Shown: positions 16,524 to 25,966, numbered from the stretch's first letter. The stretch is DNA of 64,000 nucleotides from GCA-002726655 sp046582185 (GCA_046582185.1 JAYGEX010000041.1:124001-188000), one strand, 5' to 3'. Translations and numbers: made by a program. The notes: generated by a model from the letters alone, not told the origin.

Positions 16524-17375
16524 ATGCGAACAGTGTTTATGCGAACCGCACAACTAATTGTCACTCTGGCTGCATGTAGCAGCATCCAAAACCTGTACGC
16601 CGATCAGAGCAGTGTGGCGGACGGCCTCGTGGAAGCGGTGGGATTTGGCACGGTAGACACCGCCAAAACAGCAAATCGAACTCAAGCGCGGCTAATGGCA
16701 AAGAGGGCTGCAATTGTTGACGCGCAACGCAATCTGTTAGAAATGATCGATGGCGTCCGCATCACTTCCGGAACAACCGTTAAAGACGCCCAACTGGAAA
16801 GCGACATCATCGGCAACCGCATAAAGGGATTGCTTAAAGGTGCATTTATCCTGAAACAGGAACTGACGGAAGAGGATGACACATATCTGTATGAAGTCAC
16901 GATGGGTGTGTGCCTGAACGCATCACTCGAAAGTTGTAGGTCTCGACCGAACCTGGCGCAGATTATTTACGAATCATTAACTAAAACACCGGTAGAGGAT
17001 CAATTCACCGCCACACTTGATAGTTCCGCCCCCAGAGCTTCAAGTCTTATCGTTGACCTGGGCGACTATCAATTCTCCCCCTATTTTGATGTCAGGCTGG
17101 TTAACGCATCAGGTAAGGAAATTTATGGTCCAGGTCAGTTCGATCCCACCAAGGGAAACGATTGGGTTCATTGGGAGAAAAGCATGACGGCAGCGCGAGC
17201 ATCAGCCATTGCAGGTGAGTCTCCCTTTGAAGTATCCGCCGCCGGGACTACACTGGATTCAGATATTGTCCTATCGGATGAGGATGCAGAACGCCTGTAT
17301 TCCACCAATGCAAATAGCGGCAATTTTCTTGAACAGGGCAAGGTCATCTTTGTCATAAAATCAGCGGGCAGTTAA
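16524..17375 (+). CDS. LPP20/FlgT-like exported protein, paralogue 1
   Basis: Signal-bearing protein whose N-terminal domain has the LPP20-type pattern AKRAAIVDAQRNLLEMIDGV followed by a strand-rich segment (YLYEVTMGVCL). The C-terminal domain begins SLIVDLGDYQFSPYFDVRLV and is related to paralogues at 18697 and 26069. The start at 16524 gives a short signal (MRTVFMRTAQLIVTLAAC); other in-frame ATGs lie at 16416 and 16485. LPP20-like domains occur in flagellar FlgP/FlgT and other outer-membrane proteins; no flagellar genes are here. It is the first gene of the run to 27951, 41 bp before the transglycosylase. Confidence 0.7.
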   Translation: MRTVFMRTAQLIVTLAACSSIQNLYADQSSVADGLVEAVGFGTVDTAKTANRTQARLMAKRAAIVDAQRNLLEMIDGVRITSGTTVKDAQLESDIIGNRIKGLLKGAFILKQELTEEDDTYLYEVTMGVCLNASLESCRSRPNLAQIIYESLTKTPVEDQFTATLDSSAPRASSLIVDLGDYQFSPYFDVRLVNASGKEIYGPGQFDPTKGNDWVHWEKSMTAARASAIAGESPFEVSAAGTTLDSDIVLSDEDAERLYSTNANSGNFLEQGKVIFVIKSAGS

Positions 17376-17416
17376 ATACAGCTAGTACTAATAGTAGGTA
17401 GCCCCAGGATGGAACA

Positions 17417-18700
17417 TTGAACAAGCCAGCATATATCGCAGCACTAATCATAATCGCGGTACTGTCAGCGAATCTGACAAATCCGGCCTATGCCGACGAA
17501 GATGCCTTCGATGCTTTGGATAAACTGCTTGAGGATAATTTTATCGACATCGATAGAAGCCTGGAAGAACGATACCAGCTGCTTAACGATGCCCTTGAGC
17601 GGGGTTACCTGCGACTCAGCGCCGAAGTGGCCGAATCCTGGGGAAGCGATGAAGCCAGACTACCATCAAAAAAGGAATGGGTTGATTACAGTTCTGACTT
17701 GAGGACCCGTCGAACCATCAATTTTGAAACCGGCTCGATATCTATCGAGCGGATCATCGACATTAATGAAGATCTGAATCAAATTGTTGCTGACTTACAA
17801 TCTGCCTCAACTTCAATCCTCCAGGATAGCGTCACAGATCTGGCATCGAAAGACCTTGCGCTGGCATACGCACGAGAATCACTCGCTGAAGACGGAATCA
17901 TCCTGCCGCAAGGTCCAATCTCAACCAAACCTGTTCTGGCGAATATGCGTAAGCCACCGGAAATTGCAGAGCTTAGTTTGCTGGTCGAAGGCGTATTGAA
18001 GAACCCGGGGTCCCGGCAGTCATACCCAAATTCATTAACTGAACCTGACCCAATGCCAATCTTTGTCAGCACGCAAATTCTGACCAACAACAGTACAAAG
18101 GTTAGTCTGGAACTGCCCTTGAACAAGGGTTATAACTTCAAACTTGCCAATCAATATATCGCCAATATTTCAAGGGAAGCCAAGAAGCAAAACTTGCCCT
18201 CTTCCCTGCTCTTCGCGGTGATGGAAACGGAATCAAGTTTTAATCCAATGGCACGCTCTCCAGTGCCAGCGTTTGGATTGATGCAGCTGGTTCCTAGTTC
18301 AGGGGCAATGGACGCATACGAATACGTATATGGTGATAAAGTTTTGTTGGGCCCTGACTATTTGTACCTTGCCGATAATAACGTCGAGCTGGGGGCAGCT
18401 TATCTGAGCCTGCTCCACAATCGATACCTGCGACATATCACTGACCCGCTAGCCAGAAGATACTGCGCCATAGCAGCATACAACACCGGCGCGGGCAATG
18501 TCGCAAGATCCTTTACCGGCTCAACAAATGTTCGCAAGGCGGCTAAACTTATCAATGAATTAACCCCCGCAGAAGTTTATGATCACCTTAGAGAAAAACT
18601 ACCCCATGAAGAGACTCGCAGGTATGTTGAAAAGGTCATTCGCGCGATGAAAAAGTACACAGTTTACGATAGCCAAACTTTGAAGGAGACTGGAATATGA
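17417..18700 (+). CDS. MltC-like lytic transglycosylase
   Basis: Cleaves peptidoglycan between MurNAc and GlcNAc to give anhydro-muropeptides. The C-terminal SLT domain shows the catalytic Glu in METESSFNP, then AFGLMQLVPSS and AAYNTGAGNVARSF. The region before it (TRRTINFETGSISIERI) matches the MltC N-terminal domain (DUF3393). TTG start at 17417 with an AGGATGGA-like ribosome site and a signal peptide ending TNPAYADE. There is no lipobox cysteine, unlike E. coli MltC, so it may be soluble in the periplasm. It overlaps the next gene by ATGA. It probably opens the wall locally for the neighbouring envelope complex (inference). Confidence 0.88.
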   Translation: MNKPAYIAALIIIAVLSANLTNPAYADEDAFDALDKLLEDNFIDIDRSLEERYQLLNDALERGYLRLSAEVAESWGSDEARLPSKKEWVDYSSDLRTRRTINFETGSISIERIIDINEDLNQIVADLQSASTSILQDSVTDLASKDLALAYARESLAEDGIILPQGPISTKPVLANMRKPPEIAELSLLVEGVLKNPGSRQSYPNSLTEPDPMPIFVSTQILTNNSTKVSLELPLNKGYNFKLANQYIANISREAKKQNLPSSLLFAVMETESSFNPMARSPVPAFGLMQLVPSSGAMDAYEYVYGDKVLLGPDYLYLADNNVELGAAYLSLLHNRYLRHITDPLARRYCAIAAYNTGAGNVARSFTGSTNVRKAAKLINELTPAEVYDHLREKLPHEETRRYVEKVIRAMKKYTVYDSQTLKETGI

Positions 18701-19791
18701 AACGATCTATTGTCTTCTTTGCAGCCAATTTTACTGCCATCGCTCTGCTGACGTTCGCGACAGTGTGCAGCGCGAAGGAAGTCACAAAGGAAACAGCATC
18801 CGGTGGAATAAACTGGAGCAAAGGTATCGTTTATGCCACCGGCTACGGGACCGCCAAGCCGGAGCTCTCATCCGCACAGAGGAGAATCCTTTCACGCCGT
18901 GCTGCCATCGTCGACGCGCAAAGAAACCTGCTGGAAATTACCAAGGGTGTGCGCATCAATTCGACGGTCACCACCGACAAGGCAATGAAAGAGCACCGGG
19001 ATATAGCGACCCGGGTGGAAGGCATCATCAAAGGAGCACGCGTTACTAAAGATCATTATCAAAATGAGGTTGCCACCGTCACTATGACAATGCCGATTGC
19101 CGGTGATTTCCTTCGTACCTTATATCCGGCAGAACAATATGCAAGCAATCAGTATCCTGCAGCAACATACGCAGCTGAGGAACGGTCGATATTCTCTTCC
19201 AATGAAGCGCGCCAGATCATCATAAAAAATACTCCCACCTGGGAGCTGCTACCCCAACTAATGTCTGCTGGCGCCCAGGCAGTTCACTTCTTTATACCCG
19301 GCGCACTGGCCAGTAACAGCTTGATGATCAGCAATGAACCTGAAGCAAAGGCTTACCGGAAGCTGATTCTATGGATGCAGGAGAACGCCAGCTCCGACCT
19401 GCAAGGAAATTTACAGGAGGCCATCATCCACTATGAAAGTAACGCCCGCTTCTCGGGATTGCTTATCGATGCCAGCGCTGTCCCGAATTTTGAATTGGCA
19501 ACTATTCCCCGGATTCGTGATGAAGCCGGCAACATACTCTACCCCAGCAAACAGACCTCATATGACGACATCGTCAACAAGCGGGGCGTGACCTACGATT
19601 TTGATCTGGAGGATGCTATTAGAAACCAGAGAATTGCAACTACCCCTTTCATCATCAAGGCAATCTCAACATACAAATCCCTGCCTTCCGATCTCGTTAT
19701 AATGTCAGCAGATGCCAAGAGTATTCTGCAAAGCCAGAGCACTGTCATGGCAATGAATAAAGCAGGTGTGTTGATTGTCGTTGCACTATAA
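18697..19791 (+). CDS. LPP20/FlgT-like exported protein, paralogue 2
   Basis: Signal peptide (ending VCSAKE), then WSKGIVYATGYGTA and the LPP20-type helix SRRAAIVDAQRNLLEITKGV, followed by IKGARVTKDHYQNEVATVTM. The C-terminal domain starts SGLLIDASAVPNFELATIP and ends in AGVLIVVAL, closely paralleling paralogue 3 (26069) in order and length. The ATG overlaps the transglycosylase stop by four bases. Presumed periplasmic or outer-membrane-associated. The repeated architecture within one operon suggests ring or hetero-oligomer components, as with FlgP/FlgT; this is inference. Confidence 0.75.
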   Translation: MKRSIVFFAANFTAIALLTFATVCSAKEVTKETASGGINWSKGIVYATGYGTAKPELSSAQRRILSRRAAIVDAQRNLLEITKGVRINSTVTTDKAMKEHRDIATRVEGIIKGARVTKDHYQNEVATVTMTMPIAGDFLRTLYPAEQYASNQYPAATYAAEERSIFSSNEARQIIIKNTPTWELLPQLMSAGAQAVHFFIPGALASNSLMISNEPEAKAYRKLILWMQENASSDLQGNLQEAIIHYESNARFSGLLIDASAVPNFELATIPRIRDEAGNILYPSKQTSYDDIVNKRGVTYDFDLEDAIRNQRIATTPFIIKAISTYKSLPSDLVIMSADAKSILQSQSTVMAMNKAGVLIVVAL

Positions 19792-20806
19792 CGAAACGAG
19801 CAGCAGGAAAACGACCGGCCCCTCGCTGCGGGAGATCAGCCGCATATGTCTGCTCATGTGTACCGTCGCCACTATTTTGATTACACCGGTAACGCTCCAT
19901 GCAGCCGATGATTCACAACTGGCCGCCGGAATCATCGAGATACAGCAATTCGTTGCCTCCAACAATCACAGAGATGCCTTGAACTTACTACGCGCAAGCC
20001 GCGAGCAATACCCCCGGAACCTCACTTTGATGGAGCTGGAGGCCCAGGTTTTATTTGATATGGGGCGCTGGGTCGATGCCAGAACGAGCATCACATCGTC
20101 CAGGCTTCAGTCAGAAACTCTAAGCGATATAAGCAACGCTATTACCAAACAATTAACCAAAGCCGCAAGCAGTGACAAGCGAGCGACCATTATGATTCAG
20201 CGCCGCATAGATGTAGATGATTTCCGTACTGCCATCGCCATCGCGGAGCTCGCCCTGGGAAAATATCCCGACAAGCGTGTTAACTTCCACCTGCTTAAAG
20301 GTGAGGCCCTGTACAAGAGCGGTGATCTGGATGCAGCAGAAATCGAGCTTCGTAAAACGTTAAGAACTGACCCCATGAATGATGTCGCCCGGGCATACAT
20401 CGAAGAGATCAGGGACACCCAACAAGCCCAGACAAGCACTGCAGTTGCAGAGTGGATAAGTATCGCGAAAGATAAAGTTGGAGATTTTATTGTCACCTTT
20501 CTCGCCCTGTTTGCAGCATTCCTGGTGAACTCCGGAATCGAGCCTATTCTATTACGGGTCAAACTTAACAAAGCGAGAAAATCATTCGAGGATGGAAACT
20601 ATGATGAATTTACAGACCTGATTGAGGGCCTCCTGGATGAGGAAAATTTCTCTATTCTAAGGGCCAACTTCAGAATCGTCCTGAACCAGAAAGGATACAC
20701 TGAGGCGAAATCGATTCTCGAAGGGCATGTTGTTACTCTGGAACGCCTGCCGACCTTGTTAAGAATTTTGGAACGCGAATATGAAAAGATGTCGGAAGCC
20801 ACTTAG
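19775..20806 (+). CDS. TPR protein with a membrane segment
   Basis: About three TPR-like helical repeats in the N-terminal 210 residues, preceded by a hydrophobic signal or anchor (about residues 25-44, ending TLHAADD). A clear membrane helix follows (about residues 231-250, FIVTFLALFAAFLVNSGIEP), then a C-terminal helical tail of about 90 residues (KARKSFEDGNYDEFTDLIEG). The TTG at 19775 overlaps the previous gene; an ATG at 19856 directly before the hydrophobic stretch is an alternative start. With a signal plus one helix, TPRs would face the periplasm and the tail the cytoplasm. Likely an assembly scaffold. Confidence 0.65.
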   Translation: MSLHYNETSSRKTTGPSLREISRICLLMCTVATILITPVTLHAADDSQLAAGIIEIQQFVASNNHRDALNLLRASREQYPRNLTLMELEAQVLFDMGRWVDARTSITSSRLQSETLSDISNAITKQLTKAASSDKRATIMIQRRIDVDDFRTAIAIAELALGKYPDKRVNFHLLKGEALYKSGDLDAAEIELRKTLRTDPMNDVARAYIEEIRDTQQAQTSTAVAEWISIAKDKVGDFIVTFLALFAAFLVNSGIEPILLRVKLNKARKSFEDGNYDEFTDLIEGLLDEENFSILRANFRIVLNQKGYTEAKSILEGHVVTLERLPTLLRILEREYEKMSEAT

Positions 20807-21587
20807 ATTCATCCTGGCTTTTTATTTAATGGTTGTACTTGCTGCCTGCTCGTCAACAGCACCAAAAAATCCTGCACCAAAGGTACACTACCTGGAGCAA
20901 GACGCTATTAATGCGATCAGCCTGCACCTCGAAGATGAGGCAAATACCGCACTCAATGCAGCGCTATCCTGGTATCAGTCCCTGGATGACCTAGAGGGGC
21001 AATGGCGCGTTCGCTATACCATCGCCAGCATCGCCTTTGCGAAGGATGACAGGGCAGCAACAGGTAAACAGGTGGATTCACTGGAGCAGTTGGCGAAGCA
21101 GATAGATTCAAGCCTGATTGATTACAAGACCAAGCTGCTTCTCGGCCAGATCCGGCATGAGGACCAATACTTCACAGATGCACTTGCCAGTGCATCGTCA
21201 AATACGCAGCGGGCGGTAGCAAATACCTACCTTGGCAATACTGTGCTTGCCATTTCGATTTTGGACGGTTCCGGCAGTCCCGGCGACCGCGCATTCGTTT
21301 ATTACCAATATGCGAAATCCCGGTCAGGCCAGATTCAATCAGGTAATACCCAGTCAGACAATGAAGGCATTGCCGAACAATACTTCCGATATTCCTTGCA
21401 GGCTTATAAACTGGCAGAAGATCCACGCGGCGTGGCAGATGCATTGTTAAGCATTGCCAGAATCAAAGCTGAAAATCATGAACTTGATGCCGCTAACGAC
21501 TTTGGACGCAGGGCCATCAACGCATTGGAAGCCGCCGGGCAAGCAGGACGAGCTGACGCCGTCAAATCCTGGTTATCCACCCTGTGA
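20781..21587 (+). CDS. Helical (TPR-like) lipoprotein
   Basis: Lipoprotein signal with lipobox VLAACSS (cysteine at about residue 23). The mature part is almost wholly alpha-helical with TPR-like spacing (e.g. ALSWYQSLDDLEGQWRVRYT, AEQYFRYSLQAYKLAEDPRG). 268 residues, overlapping the preceding TPR gene by 26 bp and the permease gene by GTGA. It resembles outer-membrane TPR lipoproteins that act as adaptors. No enzymatic motif is seen; its place in front of the permease suggests a partner of the transport module. Confidence 0.65.
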   Translation: MKRCRKPLRFILAFYLMVVLAACSSTAPKNPAPKVHYLEQDAINAISLHLEDEANTALNAALSWYQSLDDLEGQWRVRYTIASIAFAKDDRAATGKQVDSLEQLAKQIDSSLIDYKTKLLLGQIRHEDQYFTDALASASSNTQRAVANTYLGNTVLAISILDGSGSPGDRAFVYYQYAKSRSGQIQSGNTQSDNEGIAEQYFRYSLQAYKLAEDPRGVADALLSIARIKAENHELDAANDFGRRAINALEAAGQAGRADAVKSWLSTL

Positions 21588-22420
21588 GCGAACCTCCTGA
21601 ACATGGGAAACATAGAACAAATCCGCTGAATTTTATTGGCGTTCTTGGCCAGAAGAGCCAGGATATTACGCGTTACGCACTGGATATCATTGGCCTAATT
21701 TCAGTGGCCCTGCGCGCCAGTCGCCATCTAAAGAATAAACAAAGAAGGGCTATCTTTCGGAGTCTGTTCGTACGCCAACTCTACAATACCGGCGTCAAGG
21801 CACTTTATATTAATGGCATGATTGCGGCCTTTATTGGCGCCCTGATGATGTCACGCTTATTCGAGTATATTCCGCGACAGGTATTAGCCGAACAATATGG
21901 CAATCTTTTTGTAGTGGTCATTTTTAGGGAGCTGGGGCCACTTATATCTGGGCTCATTTTAATCTCACGTTCAGCCACTGCGGTCACATTTGAAATCGGT
22001 TACTTACGACTCAGGCGAGAGTTCCAGGTCCTTAACGGTTTAGGCATAAATCCGGTATTCCTGTTTTTGCTGCCTGTATTCTTCGCATTCCCAATATCAC
22101 TACTACTCATGTTTTTGTACTTTGACTTTATCTGCCTGTTATCAGCCTACGTTGTTATCTGGATGTCAGATCCCAATATCCAGTTCCTGACTTTCCTTGG
22201 TAATATACTTTCACAGATCACCCTTAACGAGGTTGCTATAAACGCCGTGAAGGCTATCTTGGGCGGCATGGTAATTGGCGTTATCTCCATCCATTTTGGC
22301 GCCAGGGCGTCAGATAGCTTTGAAGATATATCAGAGGCAATATCAAATTCGACGACCTCCCAACTAATGGCATTTTTCCTGATCAATATCGTGCTTTCAC
22401 TTCTGGCTTACACCCAGTAG
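21584..22420 (+). CDS. MlaE-like MCE-system permease
   Basis: Membrane protein of the MlaE/YrbE family (permease of MCE phospholipid transporters). Signature region REYG-like is seen as VVIFRELGPLISGLILISRS followed by ATAVTFEIGYLR; five or so hydrophobic segments span residues 75-275. The N-terminal 70 residues are polar and helical. GTG start overlaps the lipoprotein stop. It is followed by an ATPase-like gene (11 bp) and an MCE gene, the mlaEFD-type set. Divergence from housekeeping MlaE (for example ATAVTFE instead of the usual AAxxAAELG) suggests a specialised paralogue. Confidence 0.8.
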   Translation: MSEPPEHGKHRTNPLNFIGVLGQKSQDITRYALDIIGLISVALRASRHLKNKQRRAIFRSLFVRQLYNTGVKALYINGMIAAFIGALMMSRLFEYIPRQVLAEQYGNLFVVVIFRELGPLISGLILISRSATAVTFEIGYLRLRREFQVLNGLGINPVFLFLLPVFFAFPISLLLMFLYFDFICLLSAYVVIWMSDPNIQFLTFLGNILSQITLNEVAINAVKAILGGMVIGVISIHFGARASDSFEDISEAISNSTTSQLMAFFLINIVLSLLAYTQ

Positions 22421-22431
22421 GTTACTGAATT

Positions 22432-23106
22432 ATGACATTACAGGTAAAAAATCTGCACATTGAGTATCCCGACAAACTGCTATTTACCAATGTTAACTTT
22501 GAGCTTGGCATCAATGAGATTGTGTCTGTGGAAACACAGGTCCTCGATGGGGGTACCAGCCTGCTTCGGGGCGTAGGAGGATTTCTGTCAGGGGTTGGTG
22601 GTCAATCGATGCTGGATGGCATGAACCTGCTTGAATGTAGTGCGGCAGACCGGGCCATGAGAGTTGGCTATGTTTACGAAGATCAAGGACTGGTTAGTCT
22701 ATATTCAGTTTATAGAAATATCGTACTACCACTCCAGTTTCATACTGAACTGGACCAACAGGAGATTCACCAGCGCCTGCTGACGATTTGCCATGACCTT
22801 AATCTCGATGAAAGTGTCTTCGGGCTACATCCACATGACATAAATGATGTTCAGACCAGGCTCGTTAACATTGCCAGAGCGTTGATTATAGAGCCCAAGC
22901 TCCTGCTCATAGATGAGCTCGAAGGTGGGATGTCAGAAGAGTATTTACACGCTACAATAACAACCTTGCGTGAGCGCCAGAAAGCAACACCAATGGTAAT
23001 ACTCATTACGACCGCCAGTGAGTTTGTGATGGAATCATCGGATCGTGTATACAAGATCGAAAACAACGATCTGACAATCAGGAAACAGGGAAAGCAAGAT
23101 CGGTAA
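22432..23106 (+). CDS. MlaF-like ABC ATPase subunit with degenerate Walker A and signature
   Basis: 224 residues with ABC nucleotide-binding-domain layout. Where the Walker A should be, residues 33-43 read VETQVLDGGTS: the lysine is replaced by G41 and the first glycine is lost. Where LSGGQ should be (about 136-141) it reads DINDVQ. The Walker B aspartate and catalytic glutamate (LLLID161-E162) and the following helix remain. So the fold seems kept while ATP binding is doubtful. The gene is coupled to the permease (11 bp) and MCE (1-bp overlap) genes, so it is not a random remnant. It may be a pseudo-ATPase or work with an ATPase encoded elsewhere. Confidence 0.75.
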   Translation: MTLQVKNLHIEYPDKLLFTNVNFELGINEIVSVETQVLDGGTSLLRGVGGFLSGVGGQSMLDGMNLLECSAADRAMRVGYVYEDQGLVSLYSVYRNIVLPLQFHTELDQQEIHQRLLTICHDLNLDESVFGLHPHDINDVQTRLVNIARALIIEPKLLLIDELEGGMSEEYLHATITTLRERQKATPMVILITTASEFVMESSDRVYKIENNDLTIRKQGKQDR

Positions 23107-24107
23107 TGAAAACCTCCACCTACACACCATTTGATGTCACCCCACGCGACCGAATTGTCGGCTTCTTTGTCATTGGTGCAGTTCTGCTTTTTCTGATCGG
23201 CTTTCTCATCCCTTTTATTCAAAAACTATCTAACGAAGAAGGTCTGCCCTACTACACCGTGCTGGATAAGACTTACGGTATTGCACCGGATGCGATAGTT
23301 TCAATGCGCGGCGTTACCATTGGCAAAGTAGTTCGTGTCGGCATCACACAAGACGCAATGGTCAGGGTGGATATCGCACTCTCCCACGACTATGCAGATT
23401 TTTACACCAATAAGAGCAGCTTGACGGTGGATACAAATATTGGCGTCAGTACCATACTCACTGGAAGCGGCCTAATTTTGTCACCTGGGAAATCCGAGAA
23501 TGGATTGATGGCATTAGGAGGCTTTATCTTCACCAGCACGCCGCAGGGATTCAGCTCTATTCTCGAAGAAATTGACATCGTTCAATTGACCGACCAGATT
23601 ACAGAAATAGTTAATAATGTTGAAGAAATTACAACAGGGCTAGCTGAAAACCAGGACAAGTTATATCGCAGCCTTGATAACCTGGAAAAGGTGACCACAA
23701 GCCTTGCCCAGGTATCCGCTGAAATTCCGCAAATGATCAAGTCAGTAGATGAAAGCCTGGCCTCGCTGCAGTCCTCCATGCGTGGTGTTGACAAGCTTAT
23801 AGAAGCAAGCAGTGAAAACCTGCAGTTGGCACTGAAGAATACAGTTCAGCTAACAGAACAGGCAACGCTTACCCTTGCTGAAACTGAAACGCTCTTTCAG
23901 GCAACTACGCCGGTAATGAACCAGTTACCAACAGTGCTCGTCACCACAAACATCGCCCTGCAAAGTATCACACAACTAACGGAACAAATGAGCCAGTCAT
24001 GGCTCCTGGGTGGTGGTGAGAGTAGCGAAACAAAACAACCGATCATGCCCAGCGGTCACCCCCACGACAATAACTTGTATAAAACAACGCCAAGGAGCAG
24101 CCAGTGA
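23106..24107 (+). CDS. MCE-domain (MlaD-like) periplasmic lipid-binding protein
   Basis: One N-terminal membrane helix (about residues 17-38), then an MCE domain (about 45-120) with the typical YGIAPDAIVSMRGVTIGKVV pattern. A long C-terminal helical region (about 155-300) consists of repeated heptad-like segments. MCE proteins form hexameric rings, and long helices can make tunnels, as in PqiB; the helical tail here is long enough for a needle-like extension. It overlaps the ATPase-like gene by one base and the next lipoprotein gene by four. Presumed to carry lipid between membranes. Confidence 0.87.
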   Translation: MKTSTYTPFDVTPRDRIVGFFVIGAVLLFLIGFLIPFIQKLSNEEGLPYYTVLDKTYGIAPDAIVSMRGVTIGKVVRVGITQDAMVRVDIALSHDYADFYTNKSSLTVDTNIGVSTILTGSGLILSPGKSENGLMALGGFIFTSTPQGFSSILEEIDIVQLTDQITEIVNNVEEITTGLAENQDKLYRSLDNLEKVTTSLAQVSAEIPQMIKSVDESLASLQSSMRGVDKLIEASSENLQLALKNTVQLTEQATLTLAETETLFQATTPVMNQLPTVLVTTNIALQSITQLTEQMSQSWLLGGGESSETKQPIMPSGHPHDNNLYKTTPRSSQ

Positions 24108-25966
24108 AACTGATCTCAAGATTTTCAGTCCTTCTTCTCATTACCATGGCGGCAGGCTGTGCAGTTTCCACAGACGGCACAATTGTCGCCGGGCCTGCGA
24201 TTTCAAAAGGCAAAGTGACAAGTGAAGTGAATGCAGACAGTAATCTGCCACTTAACGTGGCGGTGCTTCCATTTGAAAACAGAACCGAGAGCGATTTTGC
24301 GTTTACAGTAGTTCGACGAACCATGGTTAATCATTTCTCCACTAAAAATTACCGGATGCTCCACTGGCGCGACGTAGACAATCGCTTGTTATTGGCTGGT
24401 ATCAACGGCGAGGCCGATTTGAGAGCAAAATCCACCGACGAGCTAAGGCAGATTCTCGGCGTGGACGGTTTACTGTTCGGCAATATCACCCATTACAACA
24501 AGACATTCGCCGGTATCTACTCGCAAATCTCTGTAGGTGTTGAATTACGGTTTCTTAATGCGCAGGATGAAGTGGTGTGGCAAGTTAAGGATGTACAACG
24601 ATCCCACGCCGGGGGTATATCGTCGAACCCTGTCGGGCTCATCATGAATGCGCTGGTCGCCGCAAAACATCTGTACGGCGATCTAAATTTATACCGGGCG
24701 GCAGATGATCTTGGCCGGGACCTTGCCAAGGATATGCCAGAACCACCAAGGGTTTCCCAGCGTGACAAGCCTGAAATCACCAACGTCGTGCACTCAGGCG
24801 TCGCCCAATACCTAAATTATGGCGATGTGCTTCAAATCGGGTTAGAAGGTACGGCCAATATGACTGCGGTCGCCTCAATTGATGGCATAGGTCTTGTAGA
24901 CCTTGTTGAAGAGGAGCCTGGACAGTATGTCGGTAAGATCTCAATCGACAAGAAGCTCAATGTAACCGATATCGCTGTCGTCGGACGACTACAGGATGAC
25001 TTTGGCCAACAGAGCTCATGGGTTTCCCCTTACGGTTTACTGAATATTGACAATACCGCACCTGCCATTGTCATGAATCTGACTGCGCAATCCATGTCCG
25101 GAGGCATTAACCTGGACTGGGACGCACCGGCTGGCAACGACACTGCTGCCTTCCTGGTGTCTTATGCAAAAACCGAAACGGGTGAATCCATGGATCAACG
25201 CAGATCTAATGATTCAAAAATAACAATAGACTCCCTGCAGAATTTTCAGACTGTCTATGTTTCCGTTTCAGCCGTCGACAAGGCTGGAAACAAAGGCGAG
25301 GCCACAACAATCTCAGCGACGCCAGCCCCGGACCCAAGGTATGGCAGTGCCAATGAGCTCAATGGAAACCTGCCAGCAACCATCAGCGGCGTCCATAGAT
25401 TGACGCTTAGCGGTAGTCCCTATTATCTGCGAGGCAAAACCACGATCGCAACCAATGGTGTATTGTTAGTTGGCCCAGGGGTTAAAATCATCGTTAGCCC
25501 CAAGGCAAAACTGTCAGTCATGGGTGAGATGCACGCCTTTGGTAATATCGAGCATCCAATTACAGTGACTGGCGACAACGGGCTGCCATTCGATGAATTC
25601 CTGATCCTGATGTCCAAACAAGCGGTAGCCTTAAAGGGCCTGAAGATAGACAACGGCGGCATCCCGATTCAGATTACAGCGGGCAGCCCTCTGGTCAGCG
25701 ACTGCGTACTCAGCAATAGTCAATTCAACGGACTGACTATCTCGGGTTCAGCACGGCCTATTATCAGAAACTGCATGATTAGTGGCGCCAAGGCCAGCGG
25801 CGTCATTGTCTCTGGTCAGGCGCAGCCACGATTTGAAAATAATACCTTTTCAAACAACGATCCATTCCAACTTCAAAATGGTTCAAACTATCAGGTTGAT
25901 GTAAAGGGCAATACATTTGTACCGGAAATTTCGACCATGACATTTCTTGGTGATGTAAATTATTAG
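24104..25966 (+). CDS. GNA1162-like lipoprotein with FN3-like and beta-helix regions
   Basis: Lipoprotein signal (AAGC, cysteine near residue 19). Residues about 45-205 resemble the GNA1162/DUF799 or CsgG-like fold (LNVAVLPFENRTESDFAFTV, then GVDGLLFGNITHYN). A strand-rich region and an FN3-like domain follow (about 325-410, ending DKAGNKGEATTISATPAP). The C-terminal 190 residues look like a right-handed beta-helix (repeats of the type GLTISGSARPIIRNCMISG). The GTG start overlaps the MCE gene (GTGA). The combination is unusual. It may be an outer-membrane or wall-binding partner of the MCE conduit. Confidence 0.7.
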   Translation: MKLISRFSVLLLITMAAGCAVSTDGTIVAGPAISKGKVTSEVNADSNLPLNVAVLPFENRTESDFAFTVVRRTMVNHFSTKNYRMLHWRDVDNRLLLAGINGEADLRAKSTDELRQILGVDGLLFGNITHYNKTFAGIYSQISVGVELRFLNAQDEVVWQVKDVQRSHAGGISSNPVGLIMNALVAAKHLYGDLNLYRAADDLGRDLAKDMPEPPRVSQRDKPEITNVVHSGVAQYLNYGDVLQIGLEGTANMTAVASIDGIGLVDLVEEEPGQYVGKISIDKKLNVTDIAVVGRLQDDFGQQSSWVSPYGLLNIDNTAPAIVMNLTAQSMSGGINLDWDAPAGNDTAAFLVSYAKTETGESMDQRRSNDSKITIDSLQNFQTVYVSVSAVDKAGNKGEATTISATPAPDPRYGSANELNGNLPATISGVHRLTLSGSPYYLRGKTTIATNGVLLVGPGVKIIVSPKAKLSVMGEMHAFGNIEHPITVTGDNGLPFDEFLILMSKQAVALKGLKIDNGGIPIQITAGSPLVSDCVLSNSQFNGLTISGSARPIIRNCMISGAKASGVIVSGQAQPRFENNTFSNNDPFQLQNGSNYQVDVKGNTFVPEISTMTFLGDVNY

